Source of the DNA: an uncultured Myxococcales bacterium
GTDB taxonomy: Bacteria > Myxococcota_A > Polyangia > Polyangiales > Polyangiaceae
Length of the DNA: 64,000 bases
Reading direction: 5' to 3'
Assembly: GCA_937872925.1 (NCBI GenBank)
Contig: CALMUT010000068.1
Location: forward strand, 1-64,000
How positions within the stretch are numbered: position 1 is the stretch's first letter; each line of letters starts with the position of its first letter. The translations under genes were made by a program, and so were the position numbers. Positions 1-7,873 of this stretch are shown one piece after another. The notes beneath the pieces are model-generated. The model had not been told where the DNA came from, did not search any database, and was given only the letters and a program-made list of their open reading frames with translations.

Positions 1-128
1 TTGCGCAGTTGTGGCCCGCGTTGGGTGGGCTTTGCGCAGTTGTGGCCCGCGTTGGGTGGGCTTTGCGCAGTTGTGGCCCGCGTTGGCTTTGCGCAGTTGT
101 GGCCCGCGTTGGGTGGGCTTTGCGCGCG
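1..128. repeat. 31-bp tandem repeat, about four copies
   Basis: Head-to-tail copies of a unit with core ttgcgcagttgtggcccgcg. They lie at 1-30 (cut by the window edge), 31-61, 62-87 (26 bp, missing about 5 bp) and 88-118, with a short remnant of the unit start at 119-128. The copies are otherwise identical, which points to recent expansion or contraction. The array may continue beyond the left edge. The unit can be read through in several frames, but I see no reason to call it coding. It lies downstream of the leftward HDOD gene. Positions 129-205 hold nothing I recognise. Confidence 0.85.
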
Positions 129-205
129 CCACCCGGATCTCGCACGTTCGCCAGCCATTGCTCGCACCTTCACCCGCGGCTCGCGGCGCCGAGTTGGTCG
201 TGCGC

Positions 206-1042
206 TCACGCCACCAGGCGGGCTACTTCTTCGGATTCGCGTTCGGCTTGTTCGAGCATGTCTACGACGTGGTCGCTCTTGACGCCGTAGCGCGCGCCGG
301 CGACGTCTACGATGCGGTCGACGCGGTTTGGGTCTTCGTGGTCCATGATTGGGCTGGCCAGGGTGACCGCGGGCAGATCACCGTCTTCGCAGTGGTGGTG
401 GGCGATGGCTCGGGCCAGCACCTCGGGGAACTTCCAGGTGGCGCAGGCCCAGCTGGCTACGGTGCCGTGGCAGAAGCCGAGCTCGCGGGTTTCGATCACC
501 GAGAGGCTCTCGTCGCCGTGGCGCCAGGCATGGCGCAACCGGCCGTATTGTTCGCGTCGCGCATGGCTCAAGAGCGGGATGGCCAGATCCGAAAGCAGCG
601 CCGCCGTGAAACTCTCCGAAGCCGTGGCGGGGTGCAGCGCCTGGGCAAAGACCCGCGCTGCGGTGGCTCGGCGGGCGGCGGCTCGCCAGAATTGATGCGC
701 GTCGAAGCCGGGGACTGGGCTCGAGGGCAGGGCGCTTTTCACCGCAGTGGCCAGCACGATTTGTTCGATCTTCGAGCGACCCAAGAGCGTGACCGCTTGT
801 GCAACGTTCTTGACTGGATGGCGCACGGAATACGCTGCGGACGCCGTCACCGAAAGCACCTGCACGCTCAGGCGCGGGTCGGTGGCGATGGCGCGGGCCA
901 CATCGCTGAGCGCCACGTCCGGGTCACGCAGTTTGTCTAGCGCGGTGAGGGCGGCAGTCTTGAAGCTCGGCAATTCGTAGTCGCCAAGCGCTTCGCGCAG
1001 TGCCTGCTGTGGATCCTCTTTGCGTTTCAGCCAGCTGAACAT
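206..1042 (-). CDS. HDOD domain protein
   Basis: 278 residues if read from the ATG at 1042; a GTG three bases upstream (1045) is also possible. The HDOD domain (a degenerate HD-phosphohydrolase fold used in signalling and chemotaxis proteins) covers roughly residues 15-210, with the typical early segment LPSFKTAALTALDKLRDPD, a central VTLLGRSKIEQIVLATAV, and a late FCHGTVASWACATWKFPEVL followed by AIAHHHC. No receiver, GGDEF or HD-GYP domain is attached, so the role is inferred to be regulatory and no partner is known. The gene overlaps the stop of the upstream potassium channel gene (TGATG), so the two are probably translationally coupled. A purine-rich GGAGAGGTGAG precedes the start. Confidence 0.88.
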   Translation of the reverse strand: MFSWLKRKEDPQQALREALGDYELPSFKTAALTALDKLRDPDVALSDVARAIATDPRLSVQVLSVTASAAYSVRHPVKNVAQAVTLLGRSKIEQIVLATAVKSALPSSPVPGFDAHQFWRAAARRATAARVFAQALHPATASESFTAALLSDLAIPLLSHARREQYGRLRHAWRHGDESLSVIETRELGFCHGTVASWACATWKFPEVLARAIAHHHCEDGDLPAVTLASPIMDHEDPNRVDRIVDVAGARYGVKSDHVVDMLEQAERESEEVARLVA

Positions 1043-2028
1043 CACTCACCTCTCCGCGCCATCTTGTTGGCGAAGATGCTGAGCAAGCCGCCCAGCATCA
1101 CGTAACCCAGCACCACTTGAAGCATGACGACCGCCTGACTCAGCGCAGTCGTCGGCAGCACGTCGCCAAAGCCGAGGGTCGTGAACGTGACCACGCTGAA
1201 ATAGAAGGGAGAGAGCCAGGTGGGACTCGATCCGAAGTCGATGGGCAGCACGGTGTAGAACACCCCAAAAACAAAAGCCAAGCCCAGCGTCCACACCGTC
1301 CAACGCAGCAGACTGCGCCCGCAGTCACTGGTGAACCACCACACCCGGTAGATCGCCGGAAAACGCGCCGCGAACTCATCCAGGTAGTTCTGATCGATGA
1401 TGTGGCGGCGCAGCATGTACGCGCCGGAAAAGTCTACATGGTGGATTTCCGTACGCAGGAAGCTGGCGTGCTCGAAGCCTTTCAAGCGACGCAGACGGGC
1501 GCGTGAGAAGTTTGCGTCATCGAAGTGCGCATGGGCGACGTGGGCGTGATCCAGATCCGCGCCGGTAAGGTCTGCGCCGTTCAGCGAAGCAGCCTGCAAC
1601 TTTGCGTCACACAGCCGTGCGTCACTCAATTTGGCACTGCGCACGTCCGCGCCCTGCAGATCCGCGTCGCAGAGGCTCGCTTCGGACAGGTCCGCCTCGA
1701 ACACCGTCGCGCCGACCAGCAGCGCGTGGCCCAGTCCCGCGCGTGGTGCGCGTGCTCGGGAGAGATCCGCTTTGCTCAAGTCCGCCCCGAGCAGCTCCGC
1801 ACCGGAAAGATCGGCTTCGACCAGCAACGTGCCGACCAGCCGCGCGCCGCGCAGATCGGCGCCGGAGAGGTTCGACAGGCTCAAGTCCGCGCCGGAGAGA
1901 TCTTTCCCGGACAGATCCCGCCCCGACAGGTCCGCGCCCACAAGATGCGCCCCCGGGGCGAGCTCGGAGTCTTGCAGCCTCCGTTTTCCCCCGTGTATGT
2001 CGATTGCGACCGCCACGGCATGCCTCAT
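1042..2028 (-). CDS. Pentapeptide-repeat potassium channel
   Basis: 328 residues. Residues about 25-200 are A(D/N)L-type pentapeptide repeats (GADLSGRDLSGKDLSGADLS and on), which fold as a right-handed quadrilateral beta-helix. The C-terminal third is a two-helix pore (Ion_trans_2 type): TM1 is WTVWTLGLAFVFGVFYTVLP, then comes a selectivity filter TTLGFGD of the K+ channel TxGxG class, then TM2 AVVMLQVVLGYVMLGGLLSIF. The ATG at 2028 was chosen because the open frame further upstream is Pro/Gly/Arg-rich and runs through a direct repeat. The pentapeptide block probably forms a cytoplasmic gating or assembly domain (inference). The gene is coupled to the downstream HDOD gene. Confidence 0.9.
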   Translation of the reverse strand: MRHAVAVAIDIHGGKRRLQDSELAPGAHLVGADLSGRDLSGKDLSGADLSLSNLSGADLRGARLVGTLLVEADLSGAELLGADLSKADLSRARAPRAGLGHALLVGATVFEADLSEASLCDADLQGADVRSAKLSDARLCDAKLQAASLNGADLTGADLDHAHVAHAHFDDANFSRARLRRLKGFEHASFLRTEIHHVDFSGAYMLRRHIIDQNYLDEFAARFPAIYRVWWFTSDCGRSLLRWTVWTLGLAFVFGVFYTVLPIDFGSSPTWLSPFYFSVVTFTTLGFGDVLPTTALSQAVVMLQVVLGYVMLGGLLSIFANKMARRGE

Positions 2029-2343
2029 CGGGCTGAACGGCCGGCGCTCGCAAGTCTTGAGCGGCCCCGCGGAAGCCTGGGAAAAGCGAGGACTTACCGT
2101 GGACGAAGCGTTTTGGTTTTGGCCGCGGACCCAGGGGCGCCCAGGGCCGCGCGTCTCGCCCGGGGCCAGTGCGCTGCACCCGCCCGGTGGGGCGCGCGTT
2201 CCGACGTGGGTCCCGCTTTGGGCCAGCGAGCTGCACCCGCCCGGTGGGGCGCGCGTTCCGACGCGGGCCGTGGCCGCGTGATCGTTCCCCGGGGCGACAC
2301 GGTGCACGGATGGGCGCACGGGGCGCCCCGGGGCGGGAGCGGG
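2029..2343. other. Intergenic region upstream of the channel gene
   Basis: 315 bp between the leftward hsp20 gene and the leftward channel gene. It should hold the channel promoter and contains a two-copy direct repeat (listed separately). No RNA gene or convincing promoter hexamers were found. Confidence 0.5.
2163..2267. repeat. Two-copy direct repeat, 57-bp period
   Basis: Two near-identical blocks of about 48 bp begin at 2163 and 2220. Each contains gggccag, then ctgcacccgcccggtgggg, then cgcgcgttccgac. They differ at a few positions (gtgcgctg against gcgagctg; gtggg against gcggg). They lie in the leader of the channel gene. Confidence 0.8.
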
Positions 2344-2697
2344 TCAGCTACCGTTGATGGCGATCTTGCGGGGGCGTGCGCTCGGGCGCTTCGTCAGGGA
2401 GACGGTGAGCACGCCGTTTTCGAGCTCGGCGGAGATGGCCTCCGCGTCTACGTCTGCAGGCAGCTCGAAGCGCCGCTGGCGGATCTTGGGCTCCGGGTGC
2501 GCCGCGTCGGGCTCCGTCGAGACCGACAGCTTGCCGTCCAAAATCTGGACGACGAGTTCGTCTTTGGAAACGCCCGGCAGGTCCAACACGAACAGATATT
2601 GCTCGGCGCTTTCCAGGACGTCGGCGGCAGGGGAAAACGGCATGAAGGACCGCTTTCCGTTGCTCTTCGAGGACACATCCGTTTGCACAGTGCTCAT
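2344..2697 (-). CDS. Small heat-shock protein (Hsp20), downstream paralogue
   Basis: 117 residues. The alpha-crystallin domain starts near residue 22 (SPAADVLESAEQYLFVLDLP) and includes the beta-strand segment IRQRRFELPADVDAEAISAE. The family signature follows as ELENGVLTVSLTKRP, close to the usual A-x-x-x-n-GVL-x-v pattern. It should act as an ATP-independent holdase for unfolding cytoplasmic proteins. The ATG at 2697 is fixed by a strong AGGAGGTGG 3-4 bases upstream and by the ATGA overlap with the preceding hsp20 gene. The C-terminal I-x-I anchor is seen as IAI. Confidence 0.95.
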   Translation of the reverse strand: MSTVQTDVSSKSNGKRSFMPFSPAADVLESAEQYLFVLDLPGVSKDELVVQILDGKLSVSTEPDAAHPEPKIRQRRFELPADVDAEAISAELENGVLTVSLTKRPSARPRKIAINGS

Positions 2698-3170
2698 GAT
2701 GCCACCTCCTGCGTGACGCCACGCACTTCGATCCTTCGGGGTTTCGCCTCCGGGGCTTTTGGCAAGCGCACGGACAGCACGCCCTGCGCGTAGGTGGCCT
2801 GCACATCGTCCGCCGAGACCTTGCAGGGAAGATCGATGTGGCGAGACAGTGCCCACGCGCGGCGCTCTCGGGAACGGAGCGCAAAGCCGTCGGGCAGCGT
2901 CAAGTCACGGCGTGCTGCAATGGAGAGGCTGTCTTCGGTGGCGGTGATTTCCATTTGTTCCAGGGCACAGCCGGGGAGTGCGACGGAATATTCGAGCGCA
3001 TCCCCAGTGTCCGTGAAGGCGAGACGCGGCTGGACACTGGGCTCTTCCGCCCGCGCGCGGGCCGGTAGGGGCCAGAATCGGTCGATGTCGTCACGCAGCT
3101 GGGCGAGGGAGCGCAGGGTGTGGGGCGCGCTCAGCCCATACAGCGCAAGTTCGGGTGCATGGCTCAGCAT
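2694..3170 (-). CDS. Small heat-shock protein (Hsp20), upstream paralogue
   Basis: 158 residues. An N-terminal arm of about 45 residues (LYGLSAPHTLRSLAQLRDDI) precedes an alpha-crystallin domain starting at PRLAFTDTGDALEYSVALPG. The domain ends with DDVQATYAQGVLSVRLPKAP, which carries the A-x-x-x-x-GVL signature. A short C-terminal extension contains IEV, matching the I-x-I/V anchor. The start at 3170 is supported by AAAGGAGAACGAACC just upstream. It is probably the first gene of a two-gene heat-shock operon and may co-assemble with the downstream paralogue (inference). Confidence 0.95.
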   Translation of the reverse strand: MLSHAPELALYGLSAPHTLRSLAQLRDDIDRFWPLPARARAEEPSVQPRLAFTDTGDALEYSVALPGCALEQMEITATEDSLSIAARRDLTLPDGFALRSRERRAWALSRHIDLPCKVSADDVQATYAQGVLSVRLPKAPEAKPRRIEVRGVTQEVAS

Positions 3171-3632
3171 GGTTCGTTCTCCTTTGGCAGAAGGCCCGGG
3201 GCGCGCTAGGTCGCAGCGCGCCCCGGGCGCTCGATGGACGTGTTTGTCGGACCGGCGGACTGGGTCCTGTTCGGTCCTGGACCTTTGGGATCTGCGCATT
3301 CGGTTTTTTGTCGTCAAGGTGGGCGACGCACTTTTTTTTGCTCGAACCACCGCCCTGGGCCGGAGGCGGATCCGGCGCACATGCAGCCGCCCGTCACGGT
3401 CTTTCGCCACGCGGAAGCGTCGCAGGAAAAAATGCCGGGCCGAGAGTTGACAGACGTTTCCTGGTGTTTACCCAGTAAATATCGTCAGTGTTTGCTGCCT
3501 TCGGGTGGTGGACTGTGGAGGTCATCGCGCGGGCGCCATGCCAGACGTGCCCTTTGCCTGCTGACCGGCAGCCGCATGCTCTCTGCTTTCGTCGACCGCC
3601 CTCGGGGCCTCGTTCGAAGAAAGGAGAGCAAG
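3171..3632. promoter_or_regulatory. Divergent intergenic region between hsp20 pair and zinc-ribbon gene
   Basis: 462 bp without a gene. It should carry the leftward hsp20 promoter and a rightward promoter for the zinc-ribbon peptide. A TTGACA lies at 3447-3452 on the plus strand, but no good -10 follows at the right spacing. No CIRCE element, RpoH-type site or sigma-54 site was recognised. Two T-runs (near 3303 and 3341) stand out against the high GC. Confidence 0.4.
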
Positions 3633-3836
3633 ATGTATTGGGAGTGCGGAGAATGTGGCGGCGTCGTGGAGCGCCCCTGTACGGTCTGCCCGGAGTGCGG
3701 GCTTGCGGTCACGCCGTTGGTGCCGGCGGATCCTGCCCCCGTGGAGCTCGAATCGATGCGCGCACTATGGCTTCGTGCGGGCTTCAACGGTCACACGCAC
3801 ATGGCGACGCCGCCGCCCGTCGCGGACGGCGTGTAG
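3633..3836 (+). CDS. Small zinc-ribbon peptide
   Basis: 67 residues beginning MYWECGECGGVVERPCTVCP. It has two C-x2-C knuckles (CGEC and CTVC) and a further Cys in PECG, enough for one structural zinc site of rubredoxin/zinc-ribbon type. The rest is a short acidic helix-like stretch and a Pro-rich tail. The ATG at 3633 is preceded by a good Shine-Dalgarno, gaaaggagagcaag. The gene diverges from the hsp20 pair and converges on the protease gene, so it is a single-gene unit. Its function is unknown; stress-related regulation is only suggested by the neighbours. Confidence 0.75.
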   Translation: MYWECGECGGVVERPCTVCPECGLAVTPLVPADPAPVELESMRALWLRAGFNGHTHMATPPPVADGV

Positions 3837-3862
3837 GCGCTGGGTCCAGTTCAGCTGAAACG

Positions 3863-3879
3863 CGCCGGTTTCGCCGGCG
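3863..3879. terminator. Possible bidirectional terminator hairpin
   Basis: The inverted repeat cgccgg-tttcg-ccggcg lies exactly between two converging genes (stops at 3836 and 3880). There is no T-tract, so it is only a candidate. Confidence 0.3.
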
Positions 3880-5073
3880 TCACTGCACAGCGATCAGGGC
3901 AAGCTCGAAGCGCATTTCCTTGCCGTTGCGTAGCACGCGCACGCTGACGCTATCCCCTGGATTGCGCCCATCGAGGGCATTGTAGAGGTCATCGTAGTTC
4001 TTGATCGCGTGATCGGCGATGCCGACGATCACGTCGCCAAGCACCACGCCGCCGGCGTGCGTTTGCAGTCCGAGCAGGCCCGCGCGCGCTGCTGGACCGT
4101 CGGCTTCGGTTGCCAGAATCACGACGCCTTGCAGTCCGAGTCGGTGTTCCAGTCGACCCGAGGGGTCGATCTGCACACCAATTCCCACCTGCCGCACCCT
4201 GCCGTGCTGGATCAGCTGTGGCACCACGCGCGCGATGGTGCTGGCTGGCACCGCGAATCCGATCCCCGCGTAGGCGCCGCTCTTGCTGAAGATCATGGTG
4301 TTCATGCCGATCAACCGCCCGCGCGAGTCCAGCAACGGTCCCCCGGAATTCCCGGGGTTGATGGCGGCGTCCGTCTGCACCATGTCCCGAATACTCACTC
4401 CGCCAATGCCCTGAACTTCGCGCCCAACGGCACTGACGACCCCCGTTGTCAGTGTGTGGTCGAGTCCAAACGGATTGCCAATCGCAATGGCTTTCTGGCC
4501 CACCGCGAGTTGCTCGCCAGAAGGCGCCAGCTGGACCGCCGTCAGCTGTCCGCTCGGCGCGGCGAGCTTTAGGACGGCGATATCCTTCTTTGCTTCGACG
4601 CCGACGACTTCGGCCGGATACGTTTTTTGGTCGAAGAGCGTGACCGCAAGCGCACGCGCGCCCTGGATGACATGGAAGTTGGTGACCACGTGCCCACGCT
4701 TGTCCCAAAGGAATCCAGAGCCGGACCCCGTCGGTACTTCGGCTGCCCGGCCCGCCATCCAATCGACGACCAAGCGCTTCTGGGTGACAAACACCACGGA
4801 AGGCGCCACGCGGCGAAACACCTCGATGGTGTTGGTCTCGTCTTGAGTCCGCGCGTCCGGCGGCAGGGGGGGCAGCGGCGCCGGCGGCGGCAGCGGCGCC
4901 GGCGGGGGGAGCGGGGGTGCCGCCCCGGAGCGCGCCGGCGATGTGCCACCCGCTGCGGGGGCTGTCGCGATCGCGTCGATCGTATCTGCGGCCGTGGGAG
5001 AAGTCTGGCGGCATCCCAGCACCACGCTTGCCGCGACCAAAACGTTGAGCATGCCATTCAGCGTCTTGTGCAT
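3880..5073 (-). CDS. HtrA/DegP-like lipoprotein serine protease
   Basis: 397 residues. A lipobox VLGC places the lipidated Cys at residue 21, followed by a Pro-rich tether (repeats of APLPPP, residues 52-72). The trypsin-like domain has the full triad: His134 (TNFHV), Asp164 (KKDIAVL) and Ser243 in GNSGGP. One PDZ domain follows (residues about 295-395, with VVILATEADGPAARAGL and VLGDVIVGI). It is therefore probably an envelope-anchored quality-control or signalling protease (DegS/DegQ type with one PDZ). It is transcribed alone, with about 120 bp to the next upstream gene. Confidence 0.93.
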   Translation of the reverse strand: MHKTLNGMLNVLVAASVVLGCRQTSPTAADTIDAIATAPAAGGTSPARSGAAPPLPPPAPLPPPAPLPPLPPDARTQDETNTIEVFRRVAPSVVFVTQKRLVVDWMAGRAAEVPTGSGSGFLWDKRGHVVTNFHVIQGARALAVTLFDQKTYPAEVVGVEAKKDIAVLKLAAPSGQLTAVQLAPSGEQLAVGQKAIAIGNPFGLDHTLTTGVVSAVGREVQGIGGVSIRDMVQTDAAINPGNSGGPLLDSRGRLIGMNTMIFSKSGAYAGIGFAVPASTIARVVPQLIQHGRVRQVGIGVQIDPSGRLEHRLGLQGVVILATEADGPAARAGLLGLQTHAGGVVLGDVIVGIADHAIKNYDDLYNALDGRNPGDSVSVRVLRNGKEMRFELALIAVQ

Positions 5074-5194
5074 GGCGTCGCCTCTAGCATGCTCGCGGCC
5101 GACAGTGGAACGCTCCGTGTTGGCTCGCGTTGGCTTCGTGTAGGCTCCGCGTGCGTCGAGCGCGTCGAGCGCGCGCTGCGTTTCAGGCGCCCGG

Positions 5195-5863
5195 TCAGGC
5201 GCCCGGGAAGCGGAACTGCACGGCGGAGAAGTACGTGAATGCGACGTGGGCGATGATCACCGGTGGCAGGCGCCGCTGGAACATCGCCATGAAGCTCCAG
5301 ACGAGTCCGCAGCCCAGGGCTGCCAACACGAGCAGGGGATTGAGTCCGGCGCGCTCGTCGGCCAGGAAGTATGCGGTCGGTGCGAGGGAGAGCGCATACA
5401 GCAGCGCCGCGAGGGGCCAGCCCAAGCGTTTGCCAAAGCGCTCGAGCAGTTCATCTAGCACCCAGGAGCGCCACACCAGTTCTTCGAGCACCGGAATGCA
5501 CAAGAGCAGCGACGTGAGCAGGATGGAGCGCTGCAGCGCTTCGCTTGAGCCGACTTGCAGATACACGCGATACAGCCAGGCCCCGCGATCGGTGCCCGAC
5601 GGCGAAAAGACACTTCGGCCGATCCAGGACGCGATCAGCAGGATCGCCGCGACGAAGGCGCCGACGGACAGATCACCCCACTTGGGACGCAGCACGTCCC
5701 GGAGCGTGCCTGCGTCCCAAAGCGCGTACACGGCCAGCGCCGCCAGGGCGGCATAGGGCACGCTCAGTGCAAGCCAGAAGCTGGGGGATGCGGCGGCTTC
5801 GGGACGGAACGCGAGGGCGTTTGCCGCCGTGATCACCACGACGGCCAGCGCGGTTCGCTTCAT
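5195..5863 (-). CDS. CPBP-family intramembrane metalloprotease
   Basis: 222 residues with about 6-7 hydrophobic segments. The family motif EExxxR is present as EELVWR (Glu127, Glu128, Arg132), with a later His206 in IIAHVAFTYF as the second metal-site motif. CPBP (Abi/Rce1-like) proteases cleave within membranes, and several are linked to protein maturation or bacteriocin immunity; the substrate here is unknown. It is the last gene of a leftward run: its ATG (5863) overlaps the stop of coaBC by four bases. Confidence 0.85.
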   Translation of the reverse strand: MKRTALAVVVITAANALAFRPEAAASPSFWLALSVPYAALAALAVYALWDAGTLRDVLRPKWGDLSVGAFVAAILLIASWIGRSVFSPSGTDRGAWLYRVYLQVGSSEALQRSILLTSLLLCIPVLEELVWRSWVLDELLERFGKRLGWPLAALLYALSLAPTAYFLADERAGLNPLLVLAALGCGLVWSFMAMFQRRLPPVIIAHVAFTYFSAVQFRFPGA

Positions 5864-7170
5864 GCGGGCGCCCCGACGCGTTTGGCGATCCAGTCCAAGA
5901 TGTGATCCGCGAGCTGATACTTCGACAGCCGCGGCAGCGGCTCGAGATCACCGTTGGTTACCAGCGTGATGCGGTTGTCGTCCTTGCCGAAGGCGTCTTC
6001 GGCGTGGTTGGCCACGACGATGTCGCAGCGCTTTTGCTTCAGCTTGCGTCGGGCATACTCCGCTACTTTTTCGTCGCTGTCGGTCTCGACCGCGAAGCCG
6101 ACCAAGATCGGGCGCTTTGCACTGCGCGCTGCGCCGACCTCCGCCAAGATGTCCGGGTTCTTTTTCAGTTCGAGGCTGACCGCGTCCGCTTCGCGTTTGA
6201 TCTTGGTGGAGCGGGTTTCCGTTGGGCGGTAGTCGCCCACGGCCGCGGCCATGATCAACGCGTCCGCGAGCGCCAAATCTGGGCCAAGGGCCTGCCACAC
6301 GGCGCTGCGCATGGCCACGGCACTGCGCACGTCTACTCGCGTGACTCCGTGGGGCGCCGCGAGGCTCGTGGGACCCGAGATCAAGGTGGTGCGGGCACCA
6401 CGGGCCGCGGCGCGTTCGGCTAGGGCGTAGCCCATCTTGCCGCTGGAGCGATTGCCGATGAAACGGATCGGGTCGAGGTCTTCGAGGGTCGGACCGGCTG
6501 TGACGACGAAGTGCCGCCCGGCGAGGTCCCGGGGCGAGAGACGGATCACGGCACGGGTCGCGATCTCGTCCGGTTCGACCATGCGGCCTACGCCGCTTTC
6601 GCCCGAGGCAACTTCGCCGTGGGTCGGGCCAACGCGTTCGATGCGACCGTCCGCATCGATGGTGGCGACGTTGCGCTGGGTCGCCGGGTGGTTCCACATA
6701 TTGGGGTGCATCGCAGGCGCCAGCAGCACCGGACAGGTTGCGGACAGCAGCGTTGCGGACGCCAGGTCGTCGGCGCGCCCACTGGCGATGCGCGCGATGA
6801 AATCCGCGGTTGTAGGAGCGACGATGATCAAATCGGCGCCTTGGGCGAGGGACACGTGCAGCTCGCCCTCGGCGTGCTCGGTCCACATATCCGTGTGGCA
6901 CGCATGATCGCTCAGCCCGGAGAACGTGGCTGCGCCCACGAACTTCGCCGCGGACCGCGTGAGCACGACTTGCACGTCGGCGCCGGCTTTGCGCAGCAAC
7001 CGCAGCAGGATCGGCGATTTGTACGCGGCAATGCTGCCCGTCACGACGAGCAGCACTTTCTTACCGAGGAGCGGTCCCTTGTGCGCTTCCTTGGGCCCGG
7101 GCGGCCGCGAGGGCGGATAGCTGCGCAGCACACGCAAGGGGGGTGGGTCCGAAGGGAAGCGCTCACTCAT
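5860..7170 (-). CDS. coaBC: Bifunctional phosphopantothenoylcysteine decarboxylase/phosphopantothenate-cysteine ligase
   Basis: 436 residues, the usual CoaBC length plus a 35-residue Pro-rich N-terminal extension. The CoaC flavoprotein domain covers about 37-210: VTGSIAAYKSP, the catalytic-His segment GELHVSLAQGAD, and PAMHPNMW matching PxMNxxMW. The CoaB ligase domain covers about 220-430: VTAGPTLEDLDPIRFIGNRS, SGKMGYALAE, AAAVGDYRP, KIKR and LKKNPDIL. It makes 4'-phosphopantetheine for CoA in two steps. The loop normally reading ACGxxGxGRM is ASGESGVGRM here, with Ser where E. coli has Cys158. Start and stop overlap both neighbours by four bases. Confidence 0.96.
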   Translation of the reverse strand: MSERFPSDPPPLRVLRSYPPSRPPGPKEAHKGPLLGKKVLLVVTGSIAAYKSPILLRLLRKAGADVQVVLTRSAAKFVGAATFSGLSDHACHTDMWTEHAEGELHVSLAQGADLIIVAPTTADFIARIASGRADDLASATLLSATCPVLLAPAMHPNMWNHPATQRNVATIDADGRIERVGPTHGEVASGESGVGRMVEPDEIATRAVIRLSPRDLAGRHFVVTAGPTLEDLDPIRFIGNRSSGKMGYALAERAAARGARTTLISGPTSLAAPHGVTRVDVRSAVAMRSAVWQALGPDLALADALIMAAAVGDYRPTETRSTKIKREADAVSLELKKNPDILAEVGAARSAKRPILVGFAVETDSDEKVAEYARRKLKQKRCDIVVANHAEDAFGKDDNRITLVTNGDLEPLPRLSKYQLADHILDWIAKRVGAPA

Positions 7171-7853
7171 GGTGGTTTGAGCCTACCTCGCGCGCGCGGC
7201 GCTCGGGACACGTAGCGACTGTTTGGGTCAGAAAATCGCCACAGACGGTCTTTCCACGCCTCCGCGTAGTCGATACCGATGCGCGGACTGCTCGCCGTGC
7301 GCACCGACGTGCCGCGCAGCAACAGCAGGTTGCCCTGGCGCAAGTCCACGCCGTAGTGCGTGCGGTCGAGGGCGAGCGCTTGGCAGAGCTTGCCGGGACC
7401 GTTGGTGAGGCGGACGTCTCCCGCTTCCAGTCCGCGGCGCTTTGCCATCTGCTGCACGCCCCAAATTGGCTCAAGGGCGCGGACCAAGACGGCATGCGGC
7501 GCGCCGGTCTTTCCGGCGACGACGTTGAAGTTCCAGTGCATGCCGTACAAAAAGAACATGTAGGCGTGGCCCGCGGGACCGAACATGACTTCCGTGCGGG
7601 GTGTGCGCCGACCTGCGTAACTGTGGGCCGCGCGGTCCTCGGGGCCGCGATACGCTTCGGTCTCCACGATGCGTCCGCCCACCCATCCCGCGCGGGTTTT
7701 GTGGGCCAAGTAATAGCCGACCAGCCGGCGGGCCAGCGCCGCTACGGGTTGCTGAAGAAAGCGCTCGTCCGGGCGGGGCAAATGCTGCGGCGCGTCAATC
7801 TCTTCGGCGCTGCTGGACCGTCGCCGTCGCTGATTACCCGCCATCACGCCCAT
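7167..7853 (-). CDS. 3-methyladenine DNA glycosylase (AAG/MPG family)
   Basis: 228 residues. The AAG fold begins near residue 27 (DERFLQQPVAALARRLVGYY). Conserved stretches are GRIVETEAYRGPEDRAAHSY, where the ETEAY Glu is catalytic, VMFGPAGHAYMFFLYGMHW, and LTNGPGKLCQALALD. It should excise alkylated or deaminated purines as the first step of base-excision repair. An ATG at 7844 is an alternative start, and the first 25 residues are not conserved. The stop overlaps the coaBC start. Only 20 bp separate it from the divergent kinase gene. Confidence 0.93.
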   Translation of the reverse strand: MGVMAGNQRRRRSSSAEEIDAPQHLPRPDERFLQQPVAALARRLVGYYLAHKTRAGWVGGRIVETEAYRGPEDRAAHSYAGRRTPRTEVMFGPAGHAYMFFLYGMHWNFNVVAGKTGAPHAVLVRALEPIWGVQQMAKRRGLEAGDVRLTNGPGKLCQALALDRTHYGVDLRQGNLLLLRGTSVRTASSPRIGIDYAEAWKDRLWRFSDPNSRYVSRAPRARGRLKPP

Positions 7854-7873
7854 CTGTTACTCTTCCATGCCGT

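Noticed and set aside
1-128. CRISPR array
   Set aside because: The 31-bp units are directly adjacent with no variable spacers, so this is a plain tandem repeat.
1525-2793. 422-codon plus-strand open frame
   Set aside because: Antisense to the pentapeptide repeats, whose periodicity keeps the opposite frame open; composition Arg/Gln-rich.
3447-3475. Sigma-70 promoter at TTGACA upstream of the zinc-ribbon gene
   Set aside because: No acceptable -10 hexamer at 16-18 bp; kept only as a note in the intergenic entry.
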